From Hawksworthiomyces lignivorus (lineage: Eukaryota; Ascomycota; Sordariomycetes; Ophiostomatales; Ophiostomataceae), in contig NTMA01000013.1 in assembly GCA_002917075.1 (NCBI GenBank), forward strand, positions 186,001-250,000: 64,000 nt of DNA, given 5' to 3'. The notes under the pieces are model-generated. The model had not been told where the DNA came from, did no database searches, and saw nothing but the letters and a program-made list of their open reading frames with translations. A program made the translations under genes and the position numbers. How positions within the stretch are numbered: position 1 is the stretch's first letter; every line of letters begins with the position of its first letter. This document shows, in pieces, positions 22,263 to 34,779 of this stretch.

Positions 22263-22290
22263 ACACACACACGCACACACACACTCACAC
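22263..22290. repeat. (CA)n microsatellite
   Basis: Imperfect CA repeat followed by a CT-rich stretch. Confidence 0.85.
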
Positions 22291-25200
22291 TCTCGCTCTC
22301 TTTCATTCACTCACCCTGGCATGGGTTTTGCTGCTGTGGGTACGGATGCTCGCATATTCATACGCAAACGCAAACGCTGTAAGATGGGCGAAGGAGTGGA
22401 GAAGAGGGGTGTGAGTGGAGGACGAGAGGAAGAAGGGGGGGTGGAGAGGTTGCCCCCCCCCCCTTGGTCCAACAATTCCCTTTCAGCATGGCGTATCTGC
22501 ACGACGAGAGGGAGTGCATTAGCACATATTTCTTTTTCCCTTTGGTGGACACAGCGTCTCTTGTTCGCTCTTCTCTTCGCCATTCGATTTTCTATCAGTC
22601 TCTTGGGCACGAGAACTTCCGGGTTCCTTTAGATACCCAAAGCCATCAAGCGACGACGAAGAGGAAAGTCGGCACGCCAGGAAAAAGACAGAAGAGAAGA
22701 TGCTTCGCGTTTTCATCTGCCGCCGCTTCGCTCTGACATGACTGCGTTTGACTCTCTCTGGCTTGTTCTGCCTCTACGCCCAAGGTCATTCACGCTACAC
22801 ACCCTGCCAGTCAGCAAACATCCCCAATTCCTTCCCACTCTTCCGCGGCCTCTTGCACCTAGTTGGCGTTCGGCTTCCTCTCCGCGAATAAGGGAGCAAA
22901 AACCAAGCCAAGTATAAAACAACAAGAGTAATAGATACTAATAACAACAAAAGCAGTTAATCACCTAGAACAGACCATGCCCTGTGGCGTTTAAGCAGGC
23001 GATCCCCACCCCCTTCTCTGGGTCACATTGGGACTCCTTGTCCTCGTTTCTCTCGCCGTTTGGCTTACAGACAAGAATACTCCAGACAAGTAAGTGCACA
23101 AGCTTCTAGCTATTAATATTTGCTTGTCGGCCGGCTGGTTCCTTATCTCGTCAACGCGACAACTTTCATCATTACCCACCGGCTGTCCAAACGACCGGGA
23201 CAAGGGTAGGCGAGCACGGCTCTTACTCGTACTCCTCTAACTATTTCTTTTTTCTTTCTTTTTCTCGTCTTGTCCGTCTCTCCACCTCCATCTACGCCTT
23301 TTGCTTCTGCCTCTTTTTCACTCCCTTGATTTCTCCACTGCCACCGCCAACCCATTTCCGCTTCTCGCATCCCAATTGACCTATATGCTACGCTTCCATC
23401 CACGTCTGGTCTCATTCTTGGATTTGCCGTCTTTCCTGCCAATTTCTCCCTCCTGTGCGCCCGTTAGCAATGCCAAGTGATAGCAACAGAGATACCCCAA
23501 GTGAAGCAATCTTGCCTCGAATTTCGTCAGCTGTGCGAAACTTGGTGCTACTCGTACTTGTATGCACGTCTTGAACACGCATCTGTGTTCTGTCGTACCA
23601 GTTGTCCCCGATCTATAGCTTTCACCAACCTGTCGTGACAGCCAGCATTCAGACCTGAGCAATTTTTTTTTTGTTCCATTAGCACGCACATCGTCTGAAG
23701 TTACCTGTGTCCCATTTCTCAGCCGGGAGCATCGTGCAACCTCTTTTCAACGTGCGCCAGCCCCGTTGATTCCGTGGAAGAGCCGACAAGCAGGCTCCGT
23801 TCATCGATCCTGCTAGAGACAAGCACCTGGAGAAGTGATCTCTTGCTGGCTTGCGCCTTTTGTCTCTTCCTCCCACCTTCGTCGCCATCAAAGCCAGTAC
23901 ATTGTCAGCTTCACCCAAGACGCACCGTCCTCTTCACCAGCCTTCTCCGATCCGTGAGACAGACTGGACTACTTGAAACAGCTCTGTTCGGTTTCTCATC
24001 CGTATAGCTGTTCTAGCTTCACTCATCCATTACTCATTACGGAATTCAAGCATACGGTCAGTTATCAGTTTTCTCTTTTTTTTCTATGTGCCTCCTCATA
24101 TAATCTGTTCATCCTTAGCGACAACCATAATCCACTCCCACACCTACGCAACACACGCACTGCGGAGCTTCCCTGTGCCTACACATTTTTTATATGCAGG
24201 CCTACGTGCAGGGCAAGAAGGTTGCAGATTGCAGCCAGTGCTGTATCTTTCCACATAACCTGGTTGCTGGCTATGTCTTCATGCCCTTCCCACACAGTTG
24301 TTGCCTCTGTGGGCTGCTCGCCGTCAACAAGCCTACAGGAGGCACGCCAGTTTGCTGGCGTTAATGATGCAGCCATAAGCACTGTCAAATGTTTAAATCG
24401 AACTCTTTTACCCACCGTCGTTCTCATACCATACCATTCGTTTCTAAGACGTTAGCATAGCTGGCCCGTCCAGTCGTCCCATCCCAAACTAATATAGCGG
24501 GCAAGTCTATTGCCCAGCCCACACCTCCACTAACTCCTCTTTCATCCATGTATAAAAAGCGAGTTTCTACGAAATAGAAGAATGTAAAGAGCAAGAAGAG
24601 ACTACCAAGTGCGGCAACCCAAGTGGAGAACCGACAAGGTGGAAGACCATAGTGCACCTTGACCCCCTCACTCCCTCTGGTACCATACTATCTGCCCCCA
24701 TTTGTTGCCTGGATGTCTCACAGCTTGTATCTTACGAGGGCCATTGAAGACACAGCTTCCCTCTTACAGGCCATGCTCAGTGCAGTAGGAATAAACTCAC
24801 TAAATATCACCACCCCCGGTCCCCCATCCTACATACACCCCCTCCAGTTTCTCTAGGATTTTCCCTTCTCTTCTCTCTGGCCTTACCCCCCCCCTTTGAA
24901 GGCTCCAATCTAGATTTTGATCCACTCCTATGCCGGCCTCTAGAGACTGGTCATAAACTTCTTGTAGCCCTCCCCGCCCATAACATAAACCTTCTTTGCT
25001 CCAAACCCATCTGCACACACATCGACATTTCTAGTTTTGCCTTCTCCCGCCTCCGTCAGTTGCTCCAGGCATCGACGAGCCCAGTCATTGACAGAATTTA
25101 CAGAGAAACAAACGATTCCCGTTGCACATTTGCTTCTCTCTGGTGCAGCCAGGTTCTCCCGGTGTCACTCGTCGCCTGTCACAACTAAACAACTTTCCGC

Positions 25201-26293
25201 TTCCGCTCGTTTCCATTCGCAGGTCGCCATCCTTGCCAACACTCTTCGTCGAACCGTCTAAGCAAACAGTTAGATCACAAACAGCCTGTGTTCTGTTTAT
25301 CTTACTTCTCTATTTTCCCTTGCGTTGCCACCTGACTTTCTAGACGTCGTCAACAATACCACATCTTCACGTTTTGTCACCTCTACGCAGCGCTGTTGAG
25401 AACTTGGACCTATCCTCCTGTTCTCTTCTCAAGAACAAGCTGCGAGTCTTCTTTCTCTGTTTAACTCGCATTTGGACGTTTGCTGTATTATCTTGTACGT
25501 CCTTTGTCTAGCCTGAAGGTACCCTCGCATCTGTATCGTTTACTGCAACCACTACACGCCACCTGGATATCGAATTTCGTTCGTTCAGCATGCAGTAGAC
25601 CAAGAAAGGAGGATCAATTAATTGCCGCCTACGGTCATTGCTCCAATCCAAATCCTCTTTTCTCATATTTTGTCATATTCCCCTTATATTTTCCAGAATT
25701 TTTTTTTGCCTCTGCCCTTTTCCTCGTCATATCTCTCTTTCAACTACCGCCCGCTGCAGTTTCCACACTGCACCATCCCCCCTGTTGCGGCTGTCCAGCT
25801 AAGACAACGTCTTGCTCGCAGGCGAGTCAGCAGCAAAAAAGAAAGGAGTCGTGTATAGCTGTCTCTTCTCTTTTTGCTTTTGTCCGTCTTTGAGTCTTAT
25901 GACATGTCTGCTGCGTTGGAGCTCTTATTTCAACAGAGGTTTTCCTAAACGTCTAGTCCTGTATCAGTCAGGTTTCCCTCATATATTAGGAACTAGTCGT
26001 ATCACAGAAGAGAGCCATCGGACAGTAGGAATTTTTCGTCATTCATTGACGAAAGTTCTTAAGGTAGCAGACGGGTCACATCAACGGCCACGCAGATACT
26101 AGAACATCACTCAGCGCGCCGCTTAGGGTGTTCCAACTGCTGGAAAACTACTCACCACTATTAACAAACATCGCGACTTCTAAATCTCGGTGCTTTTTAC
26201 CACTAGTCATTTACAGCTTTGCACAACAAAGACTTTAACTTCTGACCCTTCGCCCATCGACTCATTATTTCATATTCACACACTTCACCAGCC

Positions 26294-28636
26294 ATGGGCC
26301 GGGACTACTATCTACCCCGTCCTCCCCAATGGCAGCCTGACCGGCTTGCCTCAAGTGATCACACTCTTGATAATAGATATCATCATCATGATCAAGCCAA
26401 CGACATGCCACGACCCATTGTAAGATATTTCGATCAGACCAGGAGGGAGTCTCATTGGGAACATATCCCTGTTGTACTAGGCCATTTAGAGCACTACTAA
26501 CTGGATGTCTCTGTTGCAGAGTATTGAACGAGCTCTACGGGAGCAATGCAAGATACCAGCCCAGTGCTATTTTGTTGCAGCGATTCTTGACAGCGGAGAA
26601 ACAGTTACCTTCTCAGGACCGACGGAATACAAGGAAAAGCTCTCTACCTTCTTTGATATGAACAGGTGGATGCGCTGTGCAACAGGCGAGACACTGTCAG
26701 GTATGTACTGAGCTGCAGCAAAAAGTGCTCGATTCCGAAGAGGATGTATGATTTTGCCGAGCAGTTGAGATAACAAGTGCGTTTCATCTCACTTTCTTCC
26801 TTTAGCAGGAGCAAGTGTAACAGAAGATCAAGACACCGGGTTTGACGAATTTCAACACTCGCAGTCTCGGACCCGGTCTCGTCAGGGACAAGGCTATGGT
26901 CCTGGTCAGGTTGGTTTCGGCCAAAACCTTGGCCCTAGTCTAGAGTATGAGGGTCGCCGCGGACTTGGACTCGACCGCCGCCGTATGCAGGGTCTCGATG
27001 AGCTAGATGATGATGCATACCGGAACCGAAAGCGCGCAAGAGCCAACAACTCTAGACGCGGTGTTGATATGGCTGACGACCAGTCAATGGCTATTCGCAT
27101 CACACAGCCGACTAAAATGCCTGTGCACATTGGCGACGAGCAAGCTGTCTGGAACATCTACGACCAACGATTCCGTGGTCTCCAGCAAACGGCCTGCAAG
27201 CTCATTGCCAAAGCTTGGGTGAAGCTCGTCGAGCCTAAGAAACAGTCGACTCATCCTTACACGGGCAGCGATGAGAAAGCTCCCGATTGGTGGCCAAAGC
27301 CTTGGGGTCCATCGCGTGAGGAGAAAGTTCGGCACAAAGAGCCAGACCATTTGTACAAGAAAGGTTGGTGGGGAGTGTGCAGGTTTCCATAGCTCGCCAT
27401 TCTATTAGCCCTGGGTGGCATGCATTGCTGACTGCGACTTGTTTAGAACGTGTTCACCTTCTCAAACATATTCTCCGAATGATTGTGCTACCTAACGCAG
27501 AGCAGCATCCGGACATCCAGAAACTGCACCTCAACGTTGCCAAGCTGGAAGAGGCAACGAATGAAGTCCTGTCCAGTTTCTTTGCTGACAAAGATTCTCC
27601 AAACAACGCAAAGAAGCGGCCGTACCTAAAAGAGATCTTCCTTCTCGCAAAGAACGAAGAGAGATTCAGAAACGGAGAAATTGGTAAAATTGCATACCCT
27701 GCCTTTCATGTGCTTCTTTTCAGGATTGATATGGCTTATCTAACATTTCTTTTAGACGGAACAACAAACGTTTATGTCATGACCGATGATAAGATCCCAG
27801 ACAACTATCAGTCGGACAACGAAGAGAACAGTCCAATTAAAGATGACGAAGACCAAGATACCATCCCTGGACCATCCACTATATCGCCACACCGCCCTGG
27901 TGTTCAGACGCTCATCGCTCCGGCAAGGGTAGCAGCAAGCACAATCCCGACAAACGTCTCTCCTGGGGCACAAGGAAGCGAACACAGTCCTAGCACCGGA
28001 TTGTCATCTGCAGGACAAAATACGACGCCATTCATGGGCGAATTACCTCACAGGAGCCATCCTCCGCCATACCCGCCGCCGCAGATATTGCATCCTGATA
28101 TAGGAAGCGAGCAGCATCCTGGATACGTAGACAGCAGCGGAATCCCTGTGGGCAGCAGTTCGAGCCCTATGGGAACTGGCCACAGCGGCATGTCACTACA
28201 AGAGATGTTGCCAAACCCTCACGAGGCTAGCCGCCGGTCGTCTATCTTCAGCCCAACTACAGAATACAGCGGTCCTACCGCATCGTCCAGTGTCTACCAA
28301 ACATGGCCACAAAGCTCGGCAGCAGCTAATACGTCTCCACTGTATGCATTTCCACCGCAGCAAGGTCAGGCTCAGCCCCAACATAATTCATTTGTTTCGC
28401 AAGCACCGGTTCAGCTGCCGTCGCACAATCAGGGCTACATAGGGCAGCCTTTCGAACCTCTTTCCCGAAACACTTACGATTCAACGCATGACAGCCTCTT
28501 CCGCCCTGGAAACGTTCCCCCCGGCACCGTAAATCCGCAAGCTGGATATGCGATGCACCTAACCCACCCGGACACGAGAAGTTTGCCCGGTCATGGTCTC
28601 AAGGTAGAGCCAAACAACAGAAGTCACCTTCACTAG
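26294..28636 (+). CDS. AFUB_079030/YDR124W-like helical-bundle protein (DUF2841)
   Basis: Seen: five exons, 26294-26419, 26520-26700, 26809-27363, 27447-27683 and 27756-28636, giving 659 aa. All introns have GT-AG ends, and intron 1 has a perfect CTAAC branch site. An N-terminal part (IERALREQCKIPAQCYFVAA) is followed by a disordered R/G/Q-rich linker. The conserved domain spans exons 3-4: AVWNIYDQRFRGLQQTACK, PDWWPKPWG and EPDHLYKKERVHLLKHIL. Exon 5 encodes a long P/S/Q-rich tail. Known: this domain family (Pfam DUF2841, named after yeast YDR124W) includes a protein of the A. fumigatus hrmA-associated subtelomeric cluster; its biochemical role is not established. Intron 2 ends in a TAGCAG double acceptor, giving either SGAS or SAGAS. 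The 11-kb upstream tract suggests complex regulation, as inference. Confidence 0.85.
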
Positions 28637-31316
28637 TAAGGTATCGCTATCTTTCATGATATGCATTCTCGGATTTTCTCTAAGGTCCTTCACATTTACA
28701 CGTCCCATTTCTTTACTTGAGCTGAGTGGATGATAGCAAGCCCCAGGAAAAATCTGCATTTTATATATATATCCTTCACATCTGCAAAGATAGTGACGAG
28801 CATGGGACACAGCAGGGGTTTTTCTATTACATGATGGTTTTTTGGTTTTTTTTTTTTTTTTGGCGTAAAAGCGATTTCATTTCAAGAGTGTAGCCGGCCT
28901 TCTTCCCTATATAGATCCATTATCTGGATTCTATTAATTTCGACTGTGGCTTTTTTCTTTCTTTATATCTCCTTTTCCCCTCCCCCCCATTTTCCCTTGC
29001 TCGTTTTATATCGTTGTAGAATATTGACGATAATGATGTCCAAAACATGATAGTTATTGGCGAGTTCGAAGGAGGTTGCGTACAATTGCTGCAGGTAGTT
29101 TGAGGCGAACGGAGTTTTGTCTCTATGCGTGAGCATAGAGCAAGGTTGTGTCTTGCTTTGGAATTTCAGGAGCTCTGTTTCCTTTTTTATGATCTCTGCT
29201 GTGCCTATTCGGATTTTATCTCTATTCATCCCTTTTTTACGTATTATACCGTCTTTACCTGGAACCTGCCGAAAGCAGAAGAATGCGGTACTCTATATGT
29301 TACGTTTCGAGAAAGTAGCGAAATAAAAGTAAACGCCTATACAGCTCTCAGGTATAAAGGCGGCTCTTTTACATTGTTTCTTTTCTATTTTTAATTTGAG
29401 CGTCCACTCATGTGCATAACGGTTTCAAAGTAAACATGCAAATCTACGTAGCCTGTGCCAAGTTAATGTTGTCAACTTCTAGCCCAAGATTGGCGGAAGT
29501 TAATGTGTTGTGTCTTATAGTATCAACACCCGGTTGCTATACTCTTCTTTTATGTTCTTTATTTCTTTTCTGCGCATGTCTTGTTTTAATAGTTCTAGCG
29601 AGATAGACTCTTTAAGTGAGATGGAAATGAGCATCCTTTTCTCAGCTAATTGCATCTTGGTGTGAAATTCTGGCAGAAGACACAATACATTAATGCACCA
29701 GCAGCCAGATGAGTATGTCAGATGAGTATTTTTACCATCGGCATCTCTCCGCCTCGGGAAGCTGTTTTTCTCCTTTTTATTATTATTATTATTATTATTG
29801 TTATTTTAATTTTGGCTATTGAGTGATATAGCAAAAATATGAATTTGAGTAATAGTTATAAATTCAACCACCAGGGGAGATGTTCGAGTAAAATGTGTTG
29901 AGGCAAGAGTAAGTAAAAACAAAAAACCGTAACCATAAACTTCCGGCCTTATCTCTTTTTTTTGTTTTTCTGGCCTCGCATGCTAATGCTGACTGGGGAC
30001 GCATTCGCCTTGTGCGCAGAGTCCATGGTTCAGAAGAGTATTTTGGGTTCTTGGAAACAGGCAACCTCCACAAAACTCATGTAAAGCAACTACAAAATAC
30101 CAAGCTAAGTGGATGTCTGGGCTACAGACCGAAACAACTGAATATCGATGCATAATTAAAGACTGTCAGAATAATATGCGAGCTTATTTTTTTGTTTCAA
30201 AGAGCCAAAAAAAAAAGGAGCTAATCAACGCAATGGCAGCGACTGATACCATAATTCCTTTCTATGACACGTCGTCTTTCTTCAGAGAGTTGTCGAAATT
30301 CTTGGAAAGAGGAATTGCATATACCCTTACTGTGTAACTATGAGAGCAACGTTTCCTACACTATCTGTTATATAAATATAAATAAATAAGGATACTTTTC
30401 AGTTGAGCTGTTTTGCGTTTGCTTTGTACATCATCCTGATCCCTGTCTAGGATGTTTTATATTATTTGAGGGAATCCAAGATCCAGCCGACTCGACATAC
30501 TTCTTTCGATGACGACGTGAATGTTTGAGAGCCAAAAGCATAATGAGTTGCAGGTTGGACAGCAAAGGGGGGCTGAAATAGGCAATAAAGAACTGCAAAA
30601 TAATATCAATATAACTTGTATGACATCAGCGAGTAGCACGCATTGCTTCTTTTGAGTTTATCTGTTTAGGAAAGGAGTCAATGGTCAAGACAATTTTACG
30701 AACTTATCACAGACTATTATTTCTATATTTAATCCATAGCTTCCCTGACTCTTCGGCTACTAAGTAAATGTCTCGTTACTTCTTTAGCAATCAAAGATAC
30801 GATGGCACGAGTCAAATAAAGAGCTAGGCCTTGTCGTATATGGCAAGGTCCCTGGACAAAGATAACACGACAAAATATATGTTGAAAAGAAAGTCAAAAG
30901 CGGTCGAGAAGAAATGGACACCATTAATATATATGATTGGAATTCTAAGCAGGACAAAATGAAAATACAGAAACCCGACAGAGCCTGTAAATCTAACCCA
31001 AGTAGCCTGGAGGCTAGAGGCTTTGGGCAAGACGCATCTTGGTAGTAAGTTCCTGATAGCTACGTTCTAGCCGAAGCGGCTAGTATGTGAAGCAAGCTGC
31101 AATGCTCGACACTGCGGCAAAGCTGACTTTGCGGAGGCGAGAGGGGCCGGAGCAACAGAAAGAGGTAAAACAGTGCCGTGGCCGGCGTGGTATCATTTAT
31201 GCTACATTGCGGTCAATCATGATATATACACATTTATCTGACATTTCTCGTTCTTTGGAGATGGCCCGCGACCCTTCCATAATTATTTTTGTTTTAATTT
31301 ATCCTTCTATTTTTGC
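28637..31316. other. convergent intergenic region
   Basis: 2.7 kb of AT-rich DNA between the stops of two convergent genes. It contains a T-rich run at 28838-28860 and a (TTA)n repeat at about 29777-29799. No gene is supportable. Confidence 0.6.
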
Positions 31317-32474
31317 TCAGTCCTCATCGCTGTCGCTGCTTTCGCCGCCAGCTCGTTTTCGTTTGTTCTTTGGCGGTGGCAAAGGCTTCGCAACGTCGCC
31401 TTTGCGGATGAACACGTAGCTGCGGGCCAGCCGATCTTCGCCTCGCCACGCGGTCGTGGATTCCTCGCCGACCCTCGCTGCGCGCGCAGAGGGTGTCTCG
31501 CCATCGGCATCACCATCGTCGCCGTCATCGCCGCCGCTGCCGTCGTTGTCGTCCTCTTCGTCCTCCTCCCCATCCTTGTCTTGGTCTTCCCGCCGTCCCA
31601 CCCCCGGATCTGCTGCTGCTGCTCCCCCCTGCGCCTGCGCCGCAGCAGCAGCCGCCCCCCCTCGCCGGACCACGCCCAGCGTCCGCGCGTGGTGGTAGCC
31701 CGGGTAGGCGGCGAACTGGAAGCGGAAGCTGCGCTCGACCTGCAGGCCGGCATGGCGGCCGAGGTCGCGGATGTTCCACAGGGTGTAGGGCTCGCCCTCG
31801 AACAGGGTGACGACGATGGTGCCGCCGGGGGCCAGAGACAGCAGGGCGCGGCGGAAGAAGGCGACCAGCAGCTCCTGGTTGTGGCGCACCTGGCGGTTGA
31901 CGTCGGTGCTCTTGCCGCCGACGTGGGGGAAGTTGAAGAGGATGCGGTCAAAGGCGCCCACCTTTTCGCGGGAGGAGGGGCCCCCCGCGGCGGCGGCCGC
32001 CTTGGGCCCGACAACGAGCGTCCACGGCCCCATGTTCGCGGCGTCGACGCCGAAGAGCAGGCGGCCGCCGGCGGCCTCGATGCTGGCGGCGTGGTCGGCC
32101 GCCTGCGGGTACTTGGCGACCAGGGCGTCGCGGCTGGCCTCGAGCACGGTGGCGGTCACGCGCAGGCAGCCGTGGTGGTCGACGAGCGAGGCGGCGAAGC
32201 TGAGGTCGCCCTCGCCGACGAGGAGGATGGCGTCGTCTTCGGGGTGGAAGGGGATCGTGGGCCGCTGCGCGTCGGCGGGCGGCGGCGGCGGCGGCGGCTT
32301 CTGAGGAGGGTGGTGGTGGCCGTGGTGGGGGCCGCTGCTCTTCGGCGGCGCAGGCCTCTGGGCGCCGCTGCCGCTGCCGCTCTTGCTATATTTGCCGTTC
32401 TTGCTGCCGCCTGGCGGCGGACCGTGCTTCTGCTTCTTCGCGGCCATGTGGGCCAGCTTCCGCTTCTTCCCCAT
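31317..32474 (-). CDS. BMT5: 25S rRNA (uridine-N3)-methyltransferase, BMT5-like
   Basis: Seen: single exon, 385 aa. Residues 1-30 are Lys/Arg-rich, as in nucleolar proteins, followed by a Gly/Ser/His/Pro linker with a poly-Pro stretch (60-66). The catalytic domain carries the SAM-binding motif ILLVGEGDLSFAASL (83-97) and the family hallmark FDRILFNFPHVGG (175-187), then RHNQELLVAFF and GGTIVVTLFEGEPY. A poly-Ala, acidic low-complexity insert follows (about 275-325), and the last strand (RSYVFIRKGD) and a basic tail end the protein. Known: yeast Bmt5 (336 aa) makes m3U2634 in 25S rRNA. The domain (DUF2431) also occurs in FDX-ACB proteins, but the fungal layout fits Bmt5. The gene is very GC-rich compared with its flanks. 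Confidence 0.9.
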   Translation of the reverse strand: MGKKRKLAHMAAKKQKHGPPPGGSKNGKYSKSGSGSGAQRPAPPKSSGPHHGHHHPPQKPPPPPPPADAQRPTIPFHPEDDAILLVGEGDLSFAASLVDHHGCLRVTATVLEASRDALVAKYPQAADHAASIEAAGGRLLFGVDAANMGPWTLVVGPKAAAAAGGPSSREKVGAFDRILFNFPHVGGKSTDVNRQVRHNQELLVAFFRRALLSLAPGGTIVVTLFEGEPYTLWNIRDLGRHAGLQVERSFRFQFAAYPGYHHARTLGVVRRGGAAAAAAQAQGGAAAADPGVGRREDQDKDGEEDEEDDNDGSGGDDGDDGDADGETPSARAARVGEESTTAWRGEDRLARSYVFIRKGDVAKPLPPPKNKRKRAGGESSDSDED

Positions 32475-33343
32475 GGCAGAAGCTAGGCAGACCCAGAATA
32501 TATAAAGAAAGGGCGGAGACGCGTGGGGGCAAGAGCTGCACGTTGCCGCTCGGAGACTGCAGATTCTAAAACTGGTCGAATGGGGGTAGTCAATTGGATT
32601 GCCGGGTACCGCCCGGCGTGAATTCGTGGTGGACGGTCCGTCAGTAGTCGGAGGTGTCCCCGGTGTTAGTCGTGCCTCTCTTTCTTCCTTTTCCTTTTTT
32701 TTTTTTTGTTAATTATTTTTTTAATTATTTAATTATTTAATTTTTAATTTAATTTTTTTCTCTCGTTCTTAATCGTTCTTTCCGTATTGACAATGGCTCT
32801 CCCCTTCCCGAAAGGCACTGCAACTAGGAAGGCGGGGAGAGCAGCCGTCCGCTGTCCAATGGAATTGTGGGCCTGGATGAAAATCAAGAGCGGATGACAC
32901 TGGCATGTCGAGAAGGTATCGGATACATCTGCTGACGCCAGAAATGCCAATATTAGTTTACTAATAAGGGGAAGAGAGAAGGCCGTAGAATAACATCACG
33001 AGATACGTGTTGCTTTGGACCCCCAAAACGCACAATCATCATGCAAAATATCGTCAAGCGTAGGTGTCTGTCTCTCTACTCTATATGATCGGAATTTTTC
33101 TCGCCCTGTTTTTATTTTATTTATCCCGGATGTTGGCGGTAAGCAGGACGGCAGCTGCCGTGCAGCCGCGCGCGACTGTGGAATGCAGTATGGCATTGCG
33201 TTGTTTCAATCTTCTGCCAGAGAGGGGACTGTTGGTTAGGAAGAATAAAGAGCAGAAGCCCAAATGCATTTATCAGTGCTCCAAAGAGGCGACCTGCAAT
33301 TATGCGAGGCATGCTCTGGGCGGGAAACTTGAATATGGAGTTG

Positions 33344-33388
<45 letters not shown>

Positions 33389-34779
33389 CACGCAGCTGAA
33401 TAGTATTTTGTATTTATGGTACATACGTATTACCTGCGTCTTGTAGCCGTAAGACAAAACAAGAGAACCAGAGAGAAGGACAAAAAAAAGAAACAATGAT
33501 AAGGCCAATAAGGCATCTGATGGCACGTTTTTAACAGACTTTGCCACGGTGAAAAGCCATATACGTTTTTTCCTTTTGCTTGTTTGCTCAAGCTTGGGAC
33601 GAAAAAGACGGAAATGAAGCAAAAGCACAAATTTCAGGTATCGAAAAACAGACACCAAAGTCGGGGTCTCGTGGGAAGTACCTGATACCTGCCCCAGAAA
33701 ACTGGCTAACCAGCGTATTGGGAAAGGAAGCAGAGAACATGATTGGCTGGCAAAAAAGAAAACCCGGCGTCCGATTCTGTTTCGGGGAGGCGTGCAGGAG
33801 CAAAATAACAAGGTACGGAGGTACTTACATACACACTACCCGACCCACTTTTTCAGGTGGATGCGGCTGCTTCGCTGGTGTTATTGAGAAAAGAAAGGGA
33901 AGAAAGGAAAATCAGATCTTATTGTCCGGCACAGCCAAAGTCTCATTCACAGGAGCAGAACAGCCAATGCTTGTTGTTGCGTCTTGAAGAAAAAAAAAAA
34001 AAAGACACCTTCTTTTTTCAAGGCCGAACGACGAAGCGACGTCCTTTTTTTTATTGTTCATCGCAGATGACGAGATCAGAGAGGTAGAGCGATCGAGAGA
34101 GCGTGGTCCAAAAGGTGCTCTTGTTGCGTTGAAAGTCTTTTTTCTCCTTTCCGCCAAAGTCAAAGTCTTGTTTGCTGTCGTGTTGATTTGAGTTTTTTTG
34201 CTGCTTCCTCTTCCTTTACATGCCCTTCTTATCTCTCTCGCGCTCTCTGTCTCTTCACTCTGTCTTCATTCTGTTCTCACTGTTTCCTGTTTGATTCGTC
34301 TTCTCTTGTCATTCTCACCCCTTTTTCCTTTTTTCGCTCCTTTTTTGTCAACGTTTGCCATCTCCTCTTGTCGCCTACATCTCGTCTTACTTATCCCTAT
34401 CTCTCTCTCCTGGCCGTACCATTTCGGCCATTTCCCTCTGGCACTTTCTCTCATAGACACGAGATCAATAATCAGATCGTCGTCTCTGGCATCTGTTCTT
34501 TTCTCCTTCTGCACTGCCGGCATTTCTCAAGGTTCCTTTCTCCGCCGGCCTTCTGTTTTCACCTCACAGAACTCCTCCTTACACACTTGTATCAAGTTTT
34601 TTCCTGTGCTTGCTGTGCGCCATCATCTTGTCACTCTATCATCCGCATCCCTCTATCGCACTCTTCATTATCACTTGGAATCCATCTTATACTCTTTTCG
34701 CTGAGTCTTGTCCTTTATTTTTCCGCACATCCCTCTCCTCCTCTCCGTTCCCCTCTGCTATCTCGCGACACATGGCATT
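32475..34779. promoter_or_regulatory. divergent intergenic region with long pyrimidine-rich leader
   Basis: Lies between the BMT5-like (-) and the 34780 (+) starts. The part nearest BMT5 has AT-rich TTAATT repeats (32708-32757). A (GA)17 tract lies at 33349-33383. The last ~600 nt (34150-34779) are C/T-rich, as in promoters and leaders of highly expressed filamentous fungal genes. No gene is supportable. Confidence 0.45.
33349..33383. repeat. (GA)17 microsatellite
   Basis: Uninterrupted GA dinucleotide repeat. Confidence 0.95.

Larger units (their letters stand above)
14948..26293. other. 11.3-kb gene-free, pyrimidine-rich tract
   Basis: No reading frame shows domain motifs, plausible intron structure or sustained codon bias. 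The sequence is marked by C/T-rich stretches (19.4-21.2 kb and 22-26 kb especially), homopolymers and microsatellites. The last kilobases, just upstream of a gene starting at 26294, look like a promoter and long leader. Unannotated non-coding RNA is possible but not demonstrable here. Confidence 0.5.

Noticed and set aside
22150..22632. Frames running through the CA/CT microsatellite
   Set aside because: Open only because of simple repeats.
31493..32486. Long plus-strand frames opposite the BMT5-like gene
   Set aside because: GC-rich antisense shadow frames; the minus strand carries clear methyltransferase motifs.
33580..33987. 135-codon plus-strand frame upstream of the 34780 gene
   Set aside because: No motif or convincing codon bias; lies in a promoter-like region.
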